Shown here in pieces: positions 32,001-39,874 of a stretch of 64,000 nt of DNA (the first letter of the stretch is position 1; every line of letters begins with the position of its first letter). The position numbers and the translations under genes are program-made. The DNA is from Candidatus Methylopumilus rimovensis (GTDB taxonomy: Bacteria; Pseudomonadota; Gammaproteobacteria; Burkholderiales; Methylophilaceae). The notes beneath the pieces were generated by a model. The model saw nothing but the letters and a program-made list of their open reading frames with translations. It did no database searches and had not been told where the DNA came from. The stretch covers positions 186,001-250,000 of the forward strand of contig NZ_CP040986.1 in assembly GCF_006364615.1 (NCBI RefSeq), written 5' to 3'.

Positions 32001-32468
32001 ATGTCATCACTCTTAGTTTCTATGATGGCATTTGCAGGCGTGGTATCTGCAGACGTTTCATTTGTAAAGACAACAGATGGAAGCGCATTAAAAATTGACC
32101 CAAGTTTATTTGATACACCTGCAGCAAAAGAATTTCTAGCTACTGGCAAAAATCCTTACGTTGGTAATGCCGAAGCAACTGCAAAAGGTAAAAAGATTTT
32201 TGGTTTGTATTCTTGCACGCAATGTCATGGCGGGGATGCAAAAGGTCAAGTTGGTCCCGGATTAGTTGGCCCCACATTTCGCTATCCAAAAGATGCTACT
32301 AACAAAGGTATGTTTGAAACAGTTTGGGCAGGAACAAATGGCGGTATGGGCGCTAAAGGAATCGGACTTATGGATGCAACAGATCCAAAAAATGGTGTGA
32401 CTCCAGATGAGCTTCTTAAGGTCATCGCTTGGATTCGCACACAAGGAACAGTTACAGGTAACGAGTAA
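32001..32468 (+). CDS. xoxG: Cytochrome c XoxG, electron acceptor of XoxF (start problem)
   Basis: A small c-type cytochrome of about 155 residues in this frame. The haem site is YSCTQCHGGDAKG (C-x-x-C-H) near residue 70, and GMGAKGIGLM near 115 offers the axial Met. The segment before the haem (DVSFVKTTDGSALKID) is typical of XoxG/MxaG. The ATG at 32001 gives a signal peptide lacking the usual basic residues and has no Shine-Dalgarno, whereas the ATG at 31981 has a perfect one but is out of frame by one base; the native start is probably 31981 (see the separate entry). It follows xoxJ and is followed by a terminator. Confidence 0.85.
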   Translation: MSSLLVSMMAFAGVVSADVSFVKTTDGSALKIDPSLFDTPAAKEFLATGKNPYVGNAEATAKGKKIFGLYSCTQCHGGDAKGQVGPGLVGPTFRYPKDATNKGMFETVWAGTNGGMGAKGIGLMDATDPKNGVTPDELLKVIAWIRTQGTVTGNE

Positions 32469-32502
32469 AATTAATCCTTATTTAGTTTCTTAAAAAAATA
32501 AT

Positions 32503-32538
32503 AAAACCACTCCTGTATAATTGCAGTAGTGGTTTTTT
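32503..32538 (+). terminator. Terminator after xoxG
   Basis: AAAACCACT and AGTGGTTTT pair, extended inward by CTG/CAG with one mismatch, followed by a T6 run. Confidence 0.82.
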
Positions 32539-32562
32539 ATTATCTGTATTTAAGGAAGTAAG

Positions 32563-33870
32563 ATGCATAAGATTGTGATAGTAGGTGGCGGTGCAGGCGG
32601 TTTAGAGCTTGCAACAAGACTTGGCGATACATTAGGCAAAAAGAAAAAAGCTGAAATCACATTGATTGACTGCACAAAAACACATGTATGGAAACCGCTC
32701 CTTCATGAAATTGCTGCTGGGAGCATGAATCCAGACAAGCATGAGTTGGAGTATATGGCGCAAGCACACTGGCATCACTTTCGTTTTCGCTTAGGTCGCA
32801 TGGATCGATTGAATCGTCGTAAAAAAGAAGTCTCGATCGCACCTTATGAAGACGAAGACGGCAAAGAAATTATTCCGAGAAGAAGCTTTCAGTATGACAC
32901 CTTAATTATTTCTGTTGGCAGCACAACAAATGACTTTGGCATTAAAGGGGCAGCAAAACATTCGATTGCTTTAGATACGCAAGAGCAAGCTGAAGTGTTT
33001 CATCAAAAATTACACCATGCTATTTTAAAGGCACAAACACAAAAGAAAGCAATTCAACCAGGTCAATTAGAAGTTGTGATCGTGGGCGCAGGCGCGACAG
33101 GTGTGGAACTTGCAGCGGAGCTTCATAAAGCGACGCGCGAGATGACAGCCTACGGGATTGATCGGGTGAATCCTGATCGTGATATAAAAATTTCTATTAT
33201 TGAAGCGAGCCCTCGCTTGCTTCCAGCGCTCCCGCAAAAGTTATCACATTCCGTAGAATTAGAATTACGAAAATTACGCGTACATCTTTATATGGGTGAG
33301 CGTGTGACTGAAGTGTCTGCTAAAGGAGTTAAGACACACAGCAAGCGCTTTATTCCTTCAGCTCTAGTAGTGTGGGCTGCCGGAGTGAAAGCACCTGATT
33401 TCTTAAAAAAAATAGATGGGCTAGAAACAAATCCCATTAATCAATTACTGGTCCACACAACACTCCAAACGACACGTGATGATTCCATTTTTGCATTTGG
33501 TGATTGTGCTGCATGTCCAATTGAAGGCACGGATCAGTTTGTACCACCAAGAGCACAAGCGGCGCATCAACAAGCGTCATTGCTTTTTAAATCTATGAAG
33601 CTTCGTGTCAAAGGCAAAACAAATTTACCTCAATACACTTATAAAGATTACGGCTCACTTGTAAATATGGGCGAGTATTCAACTGTAGGTAATTTGATGG
33701 GCTCATTAATGGGCGGATCTATGTTTATCGAAGGATTTGTTGCCCGACTTATGTATCAATCACTTTATAAAATGCATTTGATGGCACTTCATGGATTTAT
33801 GAGCACAGCCCTTCAAACGATTGCTCGCATGATTACGCGACGAACAGAAGCGCAAGTTAAGCTACATTAA
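32563..33870 (+). CDS. ndh: Type II NADH:quinone oxidoreductase (NDH-2)
   Basis: A single-subunit flavoprotein that oxidises NADH and reduces quinone without pumping protons, bound to the inner face of the membrane. At 435 residues it has two Rossmann sites: FAD at VGGGAGGLELATRLG (start) and NADH at IVGAGATGVELAAEL near residue 170, with FAFGDCAACP near 310 contacting FAD. PPRAQAAHQQA is the quinone-side motif of NDH-2. The C-terminal LMYQSLYKMHLMALHG forms the membrane-anchoring amphipathic helix. It follows the xox genes, so it may help dispose of NADH made by formate oxidation. Its stop shares TTAA with lplT. Confidence 0.92.
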   Translation: MHKIVIVGGGAGGLELATRLGDTLGKKKKAEITLIDCTKTHVWKPLLHEIAAGSMNPDKHELEYMAQAHWHHFRFRLGRMDRLNRRKKEVSIAPYEDEDGKEIIPRRSFQYDTLIISVGSTTNDFGIKGAAKHSIALDTQEQAEVFHQKLHHAILKAQTQKKAIQPGQLEVVIVGAGATGVELAAELHKATREMTAYGIDRVNPDRDIKISIIEASPRLLPALPQKLSHSVELELRKLRVHLYMGERVTEVSAKGVKTHSKRFIPSALVVWAAGVKAPDFLKKIDGLETNPINQLLVHTTLQTTRDDSIFAFGDCAACPIEGTDQFVPPRAQAAHQQASLLFKSMKLRVKGKTNLPQYTYKDYGSLVNMGEYSTVGNLMGSLMGGSMFIEGFVARLMYQSLYKMHLMALHGFMSTALQTIARMITRRTEAQVKLH

Positions 33871-35054
33871 ATAATTTTTTTGTAGTGTTTGTAGATTGCC
33901 AGCATAGTTACACTAACAAATAAACCTAATAGAAGAATGATGCTATTAATTGAAAATTCTTCTCTGACCATCCAAGTATAAGTGCCGCTTAATAAAAGAA
34001 TACCAATATTTTCATTAAAGTTTTGCACGGCAATCGAATGGCCTGCGCCAATGAGTATATGACCTCGATGCTGCAACAGTGCATTTAACGGCACAATAAA
34101 GAATCCGCACAAAGCACCAATGAATAGAAAAATAAGAGCTGCAATCTGCCAGTCGTGAATGATAGTCATTGTCATTACAAATCCACCCATAAGAATACCT
34201 GCAGGAAGCACCCTCACAGAATCTTTAAGGCTAATATAGCGAGCTGCAATCACCGAACCAATTGCAATACCAAACGCAACCATAGCAGTTAAGCGTGTCG
34301 ATTCCTCCAAATTAAATTGCAATGCATAGCCTGCCCATGCAATCACAATTAATCTTAGTGAGGCGCCGGCCCCCCAAAACAAAGTGGTAACAGCAAGCGA
34401 TAATTGTCCTTCAGGATCTTTCCATAATATTTTGAATGCATGCCAAAAGTCTTTGATCATATAAAGAGGATTTTTTTTAGGTAATTTGTGATCAACAGGA
34501 AGTGCTGGAATGTATCGATTAAATATAGCAGCGAGCAAATAAAGTCCTGTAATAATAATAATTGCCACAAGCGGATCAAACTGAGCAAGCGCCCCACCAA
34601 TAATTGAACCCAGAATAATCGCAAAGACTGTTGACCCTTCCATCCAGCCATTTGCCATCACGAGCTCTTTAGGTGGAAGGAGCTCAGTCAAAATACCGTA
34701 TTTAGCCGGAGAATATGCGGCAGCTCCCACACCTACAATTGCATAAGCATAAAGTGGTTGCATGCCCAATAACATAGATAAACTTCCAATAAACTTAATG
34801 GCGTTGGAATAAAACATCACTCGGCCTTTAGGGTAAGCATCTGCGATCCCTCCTACGAAAGGCGCCAAAATAATATAAGAGATCACAAAGAACTGAAGCA
34901 GGAGTGGCTGATGCCAATGAGGCGAGTTTATTTGTGCGAGTAATGCAATCGCTGCAAACAAAAGGGCGTTATCAGCTAGTGCCGATAAAAACTGTGCAAT
35001 CAGTAAGGGAATGAAGCCTTTTGAGACTTTAAAATTAAAGTGTTTCAGCAGCAT
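33867..35054 (-). CDS. lplT: Lysophospholipid transporter LplT (MFS)
   Basis: A major-facilitator protein of 395 residues with about twelve membrane helices. The N-terminus FIPLLIAQFLSALADNALLFAA is the LplT signature, followed by GGIADAYPKGRVMFYSNAIK (the MFS loop 2-3 motif) and YSPAKYGILTELLP. LplT flips lysophosphatidylethanolamine inward for re-acylation; the Aas acyltransferase partner is not in the window. It begins inside the 3' end of the PhoH gene (20-base overlap), so translation is coupled. Specificity is assigned by family resemblance. Confidence 0.88.
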   Translation of the reverse strand: MLLKHFNFKVSKGFIPLLIAQFLSALADNALLFAAIALLAQINSPHWHQPLLLQFFVISYIILAPFVGGIADAYPKGRVMFYSNAIKFIGSLSMLLGMQPLYAYAIVGVGAAAYSPAKYGILTELLPPKELVMANGWMEGSTVFAIILGSIIGGALAQFDPLVAIIIITGLYLLAAIFNRYIPALPVDHKLPKKNPLYMIKDFWHAFKILWKDPEGQLSLAVTTLFWGAGASLRLIVIAWAGYALQFNLEESTRLTAMVAFGIAIGSVIAARYISLKDSVRVLPAGILMGGFVMTMTIIHDWQIAALIFLFIGALCGFFIVPLNALLQHRGHILIGAGHSIAVQNFNENIGILLLSGTYTWMVREEFSINSIILLLGLFVSVTMLAIYKHYKKII

Positions 35055-36429
35055 AATCAGCTAAGCGCGAACGTTCACCGCGAACAAGTGTGATATGACC
35101 ATTATGATCCCACCCTTTGAAGCGATCGACGACATAAGTTAAACCTGAACTGCCTTCTGTTAAATAAGGTGTATCGATTTGCGCAATATTACCCAAGCAA
35201 ACAACTTTAGTGCCCGGACCCGCGCGCGTAATGAGTGTCTTCATTTGCTTTGGCGTTAGATTTTGAGCTTCATCGATAATGAGATACTTGTGAAGAAATG
35301 TGCGACCACGCATAAAGTTGAGTGACTTTACTTTGATACGTGAACGAATAAGATCCTGTGTCGCTGCTCTTCCCCATTCGCCGGCTTCTTCATCTGTTTT
35401 ATTTAAAACATCTAGGTTATCTTCCAATGCACCCATCCATGGCGTCATTTTTTCTTCTTCTGTGCCTGGTAAAAAACCGATATCTTCACCTACAGGCACT
35501 GTGACACGCGTCATGATTATTTCATTGTAGATTTTTTTATCGAGTGTTTGTGCTAATCCAGCTGCAAGAGTCAGAAGGGTTTTACCTGTACCCGCTTGCC
35601 CTAGAAGGGTTACAAAATCTATATCAGGATCCATTAAAAGATTGAGTGCAAAATTTTGCTCTCGATTTCTAGCATTGATACCCCAAATATTATGTTTACC
35701 ATTAATAAAATCTTTAATGATTTCAAGTGTGGCTGTTTTGCCAGAAATTTTTCTAACAATGGCGTGGAAGGGTTTGTCGAATTCATAAAAAATAAATTCA
35801 TTGATCGAAAAGTTTGGACACATAGGTCCTGTCAGACGATAAAACATTCTGCCATTCTCTTGCCATGATTCCATGTCTTTACTGTGCTTCTCCCAGAAAT
35901 CCTCAGGGAGTTCTGTAATACCCGTATAGAGCATCTCAGTATCTTCAAGCACTTTATCATTGAAATAATCTTCAGCAGCAATCCCTAAAGCTCTCGCTTT
36001 AATACGAATATTGATATCTTTACTAACAAGAATAACTTGGCGATCAGGATTTTGGTTTTTAAGATAGGCGACGATGCCTAAAATTTGGTTATCAGCTTTA
36101 CTGCCTGCGAGCATTGGTAAATCATGAGGAAGTGCTGTTGTTTGCAAGAAAAGCTTTCCTGTGACATGTGTATTGCCTTTAATACCAAGTGAGCGTCCTT
36201 TTTCTAAACTCTCTTCATTCGTTCCTATAATCTCTTCTAAATTACGACTCGTTTGTCTCGCATTACGCGCAACCTCACTGACACCTTTTTTATTATTGTC
36301 TAATTCTTCCAAGGTCACCATCGGAAGGTATATATCATGTTCTTCAAATCGGAAAATACTTGAGGGATCGTGCATTAAAACGTTCGTATCTAATACAAAA
36401 AGTTTAGTTGCACTATTTTTTTTGACCAT
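35035..36429 (-). CDS. PhoH family protein with N-terminal PIN domain
   Basis: A 464-residue PhoH2-type protein. Residues 8-140 form a PIN RNase domain (FVLDTNVLMHDPSSIF with the catalytic Asp, VTLEELDNNKKG, and ILVSKDINIRIKARALG). Residues 245-460 form the PhoH ATPase: Walker A in LGQAGTGKTLLTLAAG, YLIIDEAQNLTP as Walker B and a C-terminal arginine-rich LVRGERSRLADYAAETL. This arrangement suggests an RNA helicase with associated nuclease, as proposed for PhoH2 proteins. It lies two bases after bcp on the same strand, and its end overlaps lplT. Confidence 0.92.
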   Translation of the reverse strand: MVKKNSATKLFVLDTNVLMHDPSSIFRFEEHDIYLPMVTLEELDNNKKGVSEVARNARQTSRNLEEIIGTNEESLEKGRSLGIKGNTHVTGKLFLQTTALPHDLPMLAGSKADNQILGIVAYLKNQNPDRQVILVSKDINIRIKARALGIAAEDYFNDKVLEDTEMLYTGITELPEDFWEKHSKDMESWQENGRMFYRLTGPMCPNFSINEFIFYEFDKPFHAIVRKISGKTATLEIIKDFINGKHNIWGINARNREQNFALNLLMDPDIDFVTLLGQAGTGKTLLTLAAGLAQTLDKKIYNEIIMTRVTVPVGEDIGFLPGTEEEKMTPWMGALEDNLDVLNKTDEEAGEWGRAATQDLIRSRIKVKSLNFMRGRTFLHKYLIIDEAQNLTPKQMKTLITRAGPGTKVVCLGNIAQIDTPYLTEGSSGLTYVVDRFKGWDHNGHITLVRGERSRLADYAAETL

Positions 36430-36431
36430 AG

Positions 36432-36899
36432 TTAAATAGAGTTGTGTTGTTTAATAAATTGTAAAACTTCTTTGACGTGACCTTCGACTTTGACACCTCG
36501 CCATGCCTGAATCAATTTTCCATCAGGATCAATTACAAAAGTGCTGCGCTCAATACCCCTTACCTGTTTACCATACATATTTTTCATTTTGATGACATTG
36601 AATAATTCACAGGCTTTTTCTTCTTCATCACTTAAAAGCTCAAAGGGAAAGGTAAATTTTGCCTTAAAGTTTTCGTGTGACTTTAAAGTATCACGAGAAA
36701 TGCCGAATATCTCAGCATCAAGAGCCTGAAATTTTTTATAAGCATCTCTAAAGTCAACACCTTGGGTAGTGCAGCCTGGGGTTGCGTCTTTGGGGTAAAA
36801 ATAAACAACAAGGTAACGACCTTTGAAATCTGACAGATTAAATTGAAGACCACTCGTGCCAGGAAGTTTAAATGAAGGGACTTTTTTATTGATTTCCAC
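36432..36899 (-). CDS. bcp: Cytoplasmic peroxiredoxin Bcp, apparently without the usual resolving Cys
   Basis: A thiol peroxidase of 155 residues of the BCP family. The peroxidatic Cys is in PKDATPGCTTQGVDFRD. In E. coli Bcp and in the exported paralogue at 8692 a second Cys stands five residues later; here that position is Val, so a resolving Cys must come from elsewhere (one candidate is in EEKACELF) or the enzyme is one-Cys. The Thr and Arg of the active site are kept. No signal peptide is seen, so it is cytoplasmic. It lies between moeA (103-base gap) and phoH. Confidence 0.9.
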   Translation of the reverse strand: MEINKKVPSFKLPGTSGLQFNLSDFKGRYLVVYFYPKDATPGCTTQGVDFRDAYKKFQALDAEIFGISRDTLKSHENFKAKFTFPFELLSDEEEKACELFNVIKMKNMYGKQVRGIERSTFVIDPDGKLIQAWRGVKVEGHVKEVLQFIKQHNSI

Positions 36900-37002
36900 G
36901 TCTCTATATTAAGCGATTTTTAATAAAAAAGTGATGGGATTTTAGAAAAAAATTGAAGGTTTTAAGGAACTTTTTTTATAAAAAAATTACTTTTTTTGAG
37001 CT

Positions 37003-38280
37003 TTAAAAAAGGCTATCAAATAACTGAATATCGACCCACATATCTTTTTCTAAATGTGCCGTATCTTCATGAAGCACAATAAAACAATTCGCCTCACTCA
37101 TAGATCTTAGAATACCTGAGCCTTGATCTTTGAGAGGACTCACTTTAAAAGTGCCTTCGTGGCCTTGTTCATAAATACCTCTTTGAAATTCTGTTCGGCC
37201 AGGTACTTTTTTAATCGGCGATAAAAGTTGCGCTCTGATGAGGGGTGTTTTGGGAATATGTGTTTGACCTGATAAAGTAAGAATAGCTTCTCTTACAAAT
37301 TGATAAAAAGTGACCATCGTTGACACAGGATTCCCTGGAAGTCCAAAATAATGACAGTGACCAATTTTTCCATACGCAAGAGGTCGTCCTGGTTTCATAG
37401 AAATTTTCCAAAATAAGATTTCGCCTATTTTTTTTAATATTTCTTTCATATAATCCGCTTCGCCGACAGAAACACCTCCTGTTGTAATCACGACATCTGC
37501 CATATCACTTGCTTTTTTTAATGTATCTTCAATGATTTTTTTATTGTCAGGGGTGACGCCAAGATCGATCGCTTCCACATCAAGACGTTTTAAAAGGCCA
37601 ATAAGACTATAGCGATTACTATCGAAAACTTGACCCGCTGACAAAGGATTACCGAGTGAAACAATTTCATCGCCTGTTGAAAAAAAAGCAACTTTAATTT
37701 TTCGGTAAACTTTGATTGAATCTATACCAAGTGACGCAAGCAAACCTAAATCACAAGGCTCTATCTTTCGACCGCTTTGAAATACTACTTGTCCACTTTT
37801 GATATCCTCTCCTAAGCGTCGAATGTTTTGATTGATATGAGGTTTTATTTTGAATGTAATTACACCTTCATTGAGTTCAACATACTCTTGTGGAATGACC
37901 GCGTTTAATCCAAAGGGAATACTGGCCCCTGTCATGATGCGAACGGCTTCATTTGCATTACCTTCTAATTGATTACCTGCCAAGAGTTTGCCTGTCACTT
38001 TGAGACTAAAAGGACCGTCACCGTTAAGAATATTTATATTGATTGCATAACCATCCATGGCTGAATTGTCATGATTAGGAACGTTAATGGATGCTGTGAT
38101 AGATTCCGCGACAATACGATGGAGCGCATCTTTGATATGTATGATTTCTTGTTGATCGCTTGGTTTTAAAAAATTGGCAATCCATGTTTTGGCTTTTTCA
38201 ACTGACATCGCATTAGGATCATAATCGTGCACTATATTCGATTCAGAAATTAAATCACTTAAGCTGATATCTTTTTTCAT
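37003..38280 (-). CDS. moeA: Molybdopterin molybdotransferase MoeA
   Basis: MoeA inserts molybdate into adenylylated molybdopterin. The 425-residue length is normal. Landmarks are NVPNHDNSAMDGYAI near residue 66, MTGASIPFGLNAVIPQEYV near 115, VITTGGVSVGEADYM near 265 (the MPT-binding T-T-G-G-x-S-x-G motif), KPGRPLAYGKI, and YFGLPGNPVSTMVTF near 320. It overlaps mobA by four bases and follows moaA-mobA in one minus-strand run. It serves the neighbouring Mo enzymes, that is, the oxidoreductase upstream and the divergent FdsA. Confidence 0.95.
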   Translation of the reverse strand: MKKDISLSDLISESNIVHDYDPNAMSVEKAKTWIANFLKPSDQQEIIHIKDALHRIVAESITASINVPNHDNSAMDGYAININILNGDGPFSLKVTGKLLAGNQLEGNANEAVRIMTGASIPFGLNAVIPQEYVELNEGVITFKIKPHINQNIRRLGEDIKSGQVVFQSGRKIEPCDLGLLASLGIDSIKVYRKIKVAFFSTGDEIVSLGNPLSAGQVFDSNRYSLIGLLKRLDVEAIDLGVTPDNKKIIEDTLKKASDMADVVITTGGVSVGEADYMKEILKKIGEILFWKISMKPGRPLAYGKIGHCHYFGLPGNPVSTMVTFYQFVREAILTLSGQTHIPKTPLIRAQLLSPIKKVPGRTEFQRGIYEQGHEGTFKVSPLKDQGSGILRSMSEANCFIVLHEDTAHLEKDMWVDIQLFDSLF

Positions 38281-38852
38281 AGAGATGTTTTCTTTAATTC
38301 TTCTTGTGTATTGATATTAATAAATTGTGAATGATCATGAAATCGCACAATAGAAAAAGATAATTGTCTTATCCAGTCTTCAATCTTGCGTCCTCCTCGA
38401 TTAAAAAAATCTTGAAGATTTTTTAATGTGGATACATGGCATAAAAGACATGCTGATTGGAGGCCATCCACCGTTTCAGGGACTGCAGCTAGAGTTTTTT
38501 GTGCTTTATTTTCTTTTAGTAAATTTGCAATAAGATTATCTGGAAGATTGGGTGTGTCACAAGGTACAAACTGGATCCAATCTGTTTTGATTAACTGTAA
38601 GCTAGTTAAGATACCTAAAAGAGGACCTTCTTGAATAGTTAATGCATCATCGATGAGAGGCAAATGAAATCCATCAAAATCATTTTGATTTTGATGCGTA
38701 TTAATAAAAATATGCGCTGCTTGCGGTTTCATGCGGTCAATGACATGACTAATTAAAGGCTTGCCTTTAAATAAAACAGTTGCCTTATTTTGAACCTGCA
38801 TACGTTTTGATTGGCCACCAGCTAAAATGACCACAGCGATTTTCTCATCCAC
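38277..38852 (-). CDS. mobA: Molybdenum cofactor guanylyltransferase MobA
   Basis: MobA adds GMP to Mo-molybdopterin, producing the bis-MGD form needed by formate dehydrogenases. At 191 residues it is standard. The N-terminal GTP-binding motif is VILAGGQSKRM, followed by KATVLFKGKPLISHVIDRM, EGPLLGILTSL near residue 75 and FVPCDTPNLP near 97. NRGGRKIEDWIRQL near the C-terminus is the conserved R-K-x-x-x-W element. It lies six bases after moaA and overlaps moeA, so the three form one unit. Presence of MobA fits the bis-MGD DMSO-reductase-family enzymes encoded on both sides. Confidence 0.94.
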   Translation of the reverse strand: MDEKIAVVILAGGQSKRMQVQNKATVLFKGKPLISHVIDRMKPQAAHIFINTHQNQNDFDGFHLPLIDDALTIQEGPLLGILTSLQLIKTDWIQFVPCDTPNLPDNLIANLLKENKAQKTLAAVPETVDGLQSACLLCHVSTLKNLQDFFNRGGRKIEDWIRQLSFSIVRFHDHSQFININTQEELKKTSL

Positions 38853-38858
38853 TTAAAT

Positions 38859-39845
38859 TTAACCCCCGGTATGCGACATAAAGCGCACGACGGCAGGTTT
38901 AGTAATTTCAAGATTAAAATCGTGCGCTTCCGGTTTAACCATCATACTTTCTATAATAGCTTTTTGAATAGGCCAATCTTCATTGGGATATTGTCGCAAG
39001 AGAGGCATGAGCTCTATTTTTTCTTCTTGTCCTAAGCATAAAAATAATTCACCTTTCGATGACACTCTCACACGATTGCAGGTGTCGCAGAAATTATGGC
39101 TATGTGGAGAAATGAAACCTACTTTAGTTGATTGATTGGCAAGCTGCCAATATTTTGCAGGACCGCCCGAAGTAAAGGTGGTTGGTATTAAATTAAAATA
39201 ATTTTGTAAATTTTTTAATACTTCATCATTGCTGATGAACGTATCTTTTCTTGTGTGATCAACATCGCCTAAAGGCATTTCTTCTATAAAAGAAATATCC
39301 ATCTTTTTATGCAATGCAAAATTAACTAAATCGATTGCTTCGTGATCATTAATCCCTTTCATTAAAACGGCATTAAGTTTGAGATTCGAAAAGCCTTCTT
39401 TAATCGCCTCATCAATACCGAGCATTACTTTATTTAAGTCACCCGTACGCGTGATTTTTTTGAAAAGAATGGGATCAAGACTATCAAGGCTAATATTAAT
39501 ACGTTTAACTTGAGACATTTTAAGCATATGCGCATGCTGCGCTAGCTGACTACCATTCGTTGTAATGACAATTTCTTTTAGAGGTTTAATAGTTGATATT
39601 TCATTAAAAAGCCACGAAATATTTTTTCTAACTAAAGGCTCACCGCCCGTGATCCTTACTTTTGTGACACCAAGAGAGGCGAAAATTTTTATAATTCTTG
39701 CGGACTCTTCAAGAGATAGAACTTCATCGCGAGGTAAAAATTGCATATCTTCGCTCATACAATAAACGCAACGAAAATCGCATCGATCAGTAATAGATAA
39801 TCGAAGATAATTAATCTTTCGATGAAATCGATCTATTAATTCCAT
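38859..39845 (-). CDS. moaA: GTP 3',8-cyclase MoaA
   Basis: MoaA is a radical-SAM enzyme that starts molybdopterin synthesis from GTP. I use the ATG at 39845 (MELIDRFHRKINYLRLSITD), where the family N-terminus begins; an ATG at 39902 lies inside the preceding gene. The 328-residue product carries the radical SAM cluster CDFRCVYC (C-x-x-x-C-x-x-C), the GGEPLV SAM motif, and the C-terminal second cluster CDTCNRVRVSSKGELFLC. The usual C-terminal Gly-Gly tail is seen as HTGG. It lies 29 bases behind the Mo oxidoreductase gene and heads the moaA-mobA-moeA set. MoaC, MoaD and MoaE are not in the window. Confidence 0.93.
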   Translation of the reverse strand: MELIDRFHRKINYLRLSITDRCDFRCVYCMSEDMQFLPRDEVLSLEESARIIKIFASLGVTKVRITGGEPLVRKNISWLFNEISTIKPLKEIVITTNGSQLAQHAHMLKMSQVKRINISLDSLDPILFKKITRTGDLNKVMLGIDEAIKEGFSNLKLNAVLMKGINDHEAIDLVNFALHKKMDISFIEEMPLGDVDHTRKDTFISNDEVLKNLQNYFNLIPTTFTSGGPAKYWQLANQSTKVGFISPHSHNFCDTCNRVRVSSKGELFLCLGQEEKIELMPLLRQYPNEDWPIQKAIIESMMVKPEAHDFNLEITKPAVVRFMSHTGG

Positions 39846-39874
39846 AGGGGGATGGCTCTGCGTTGACAATTTAG

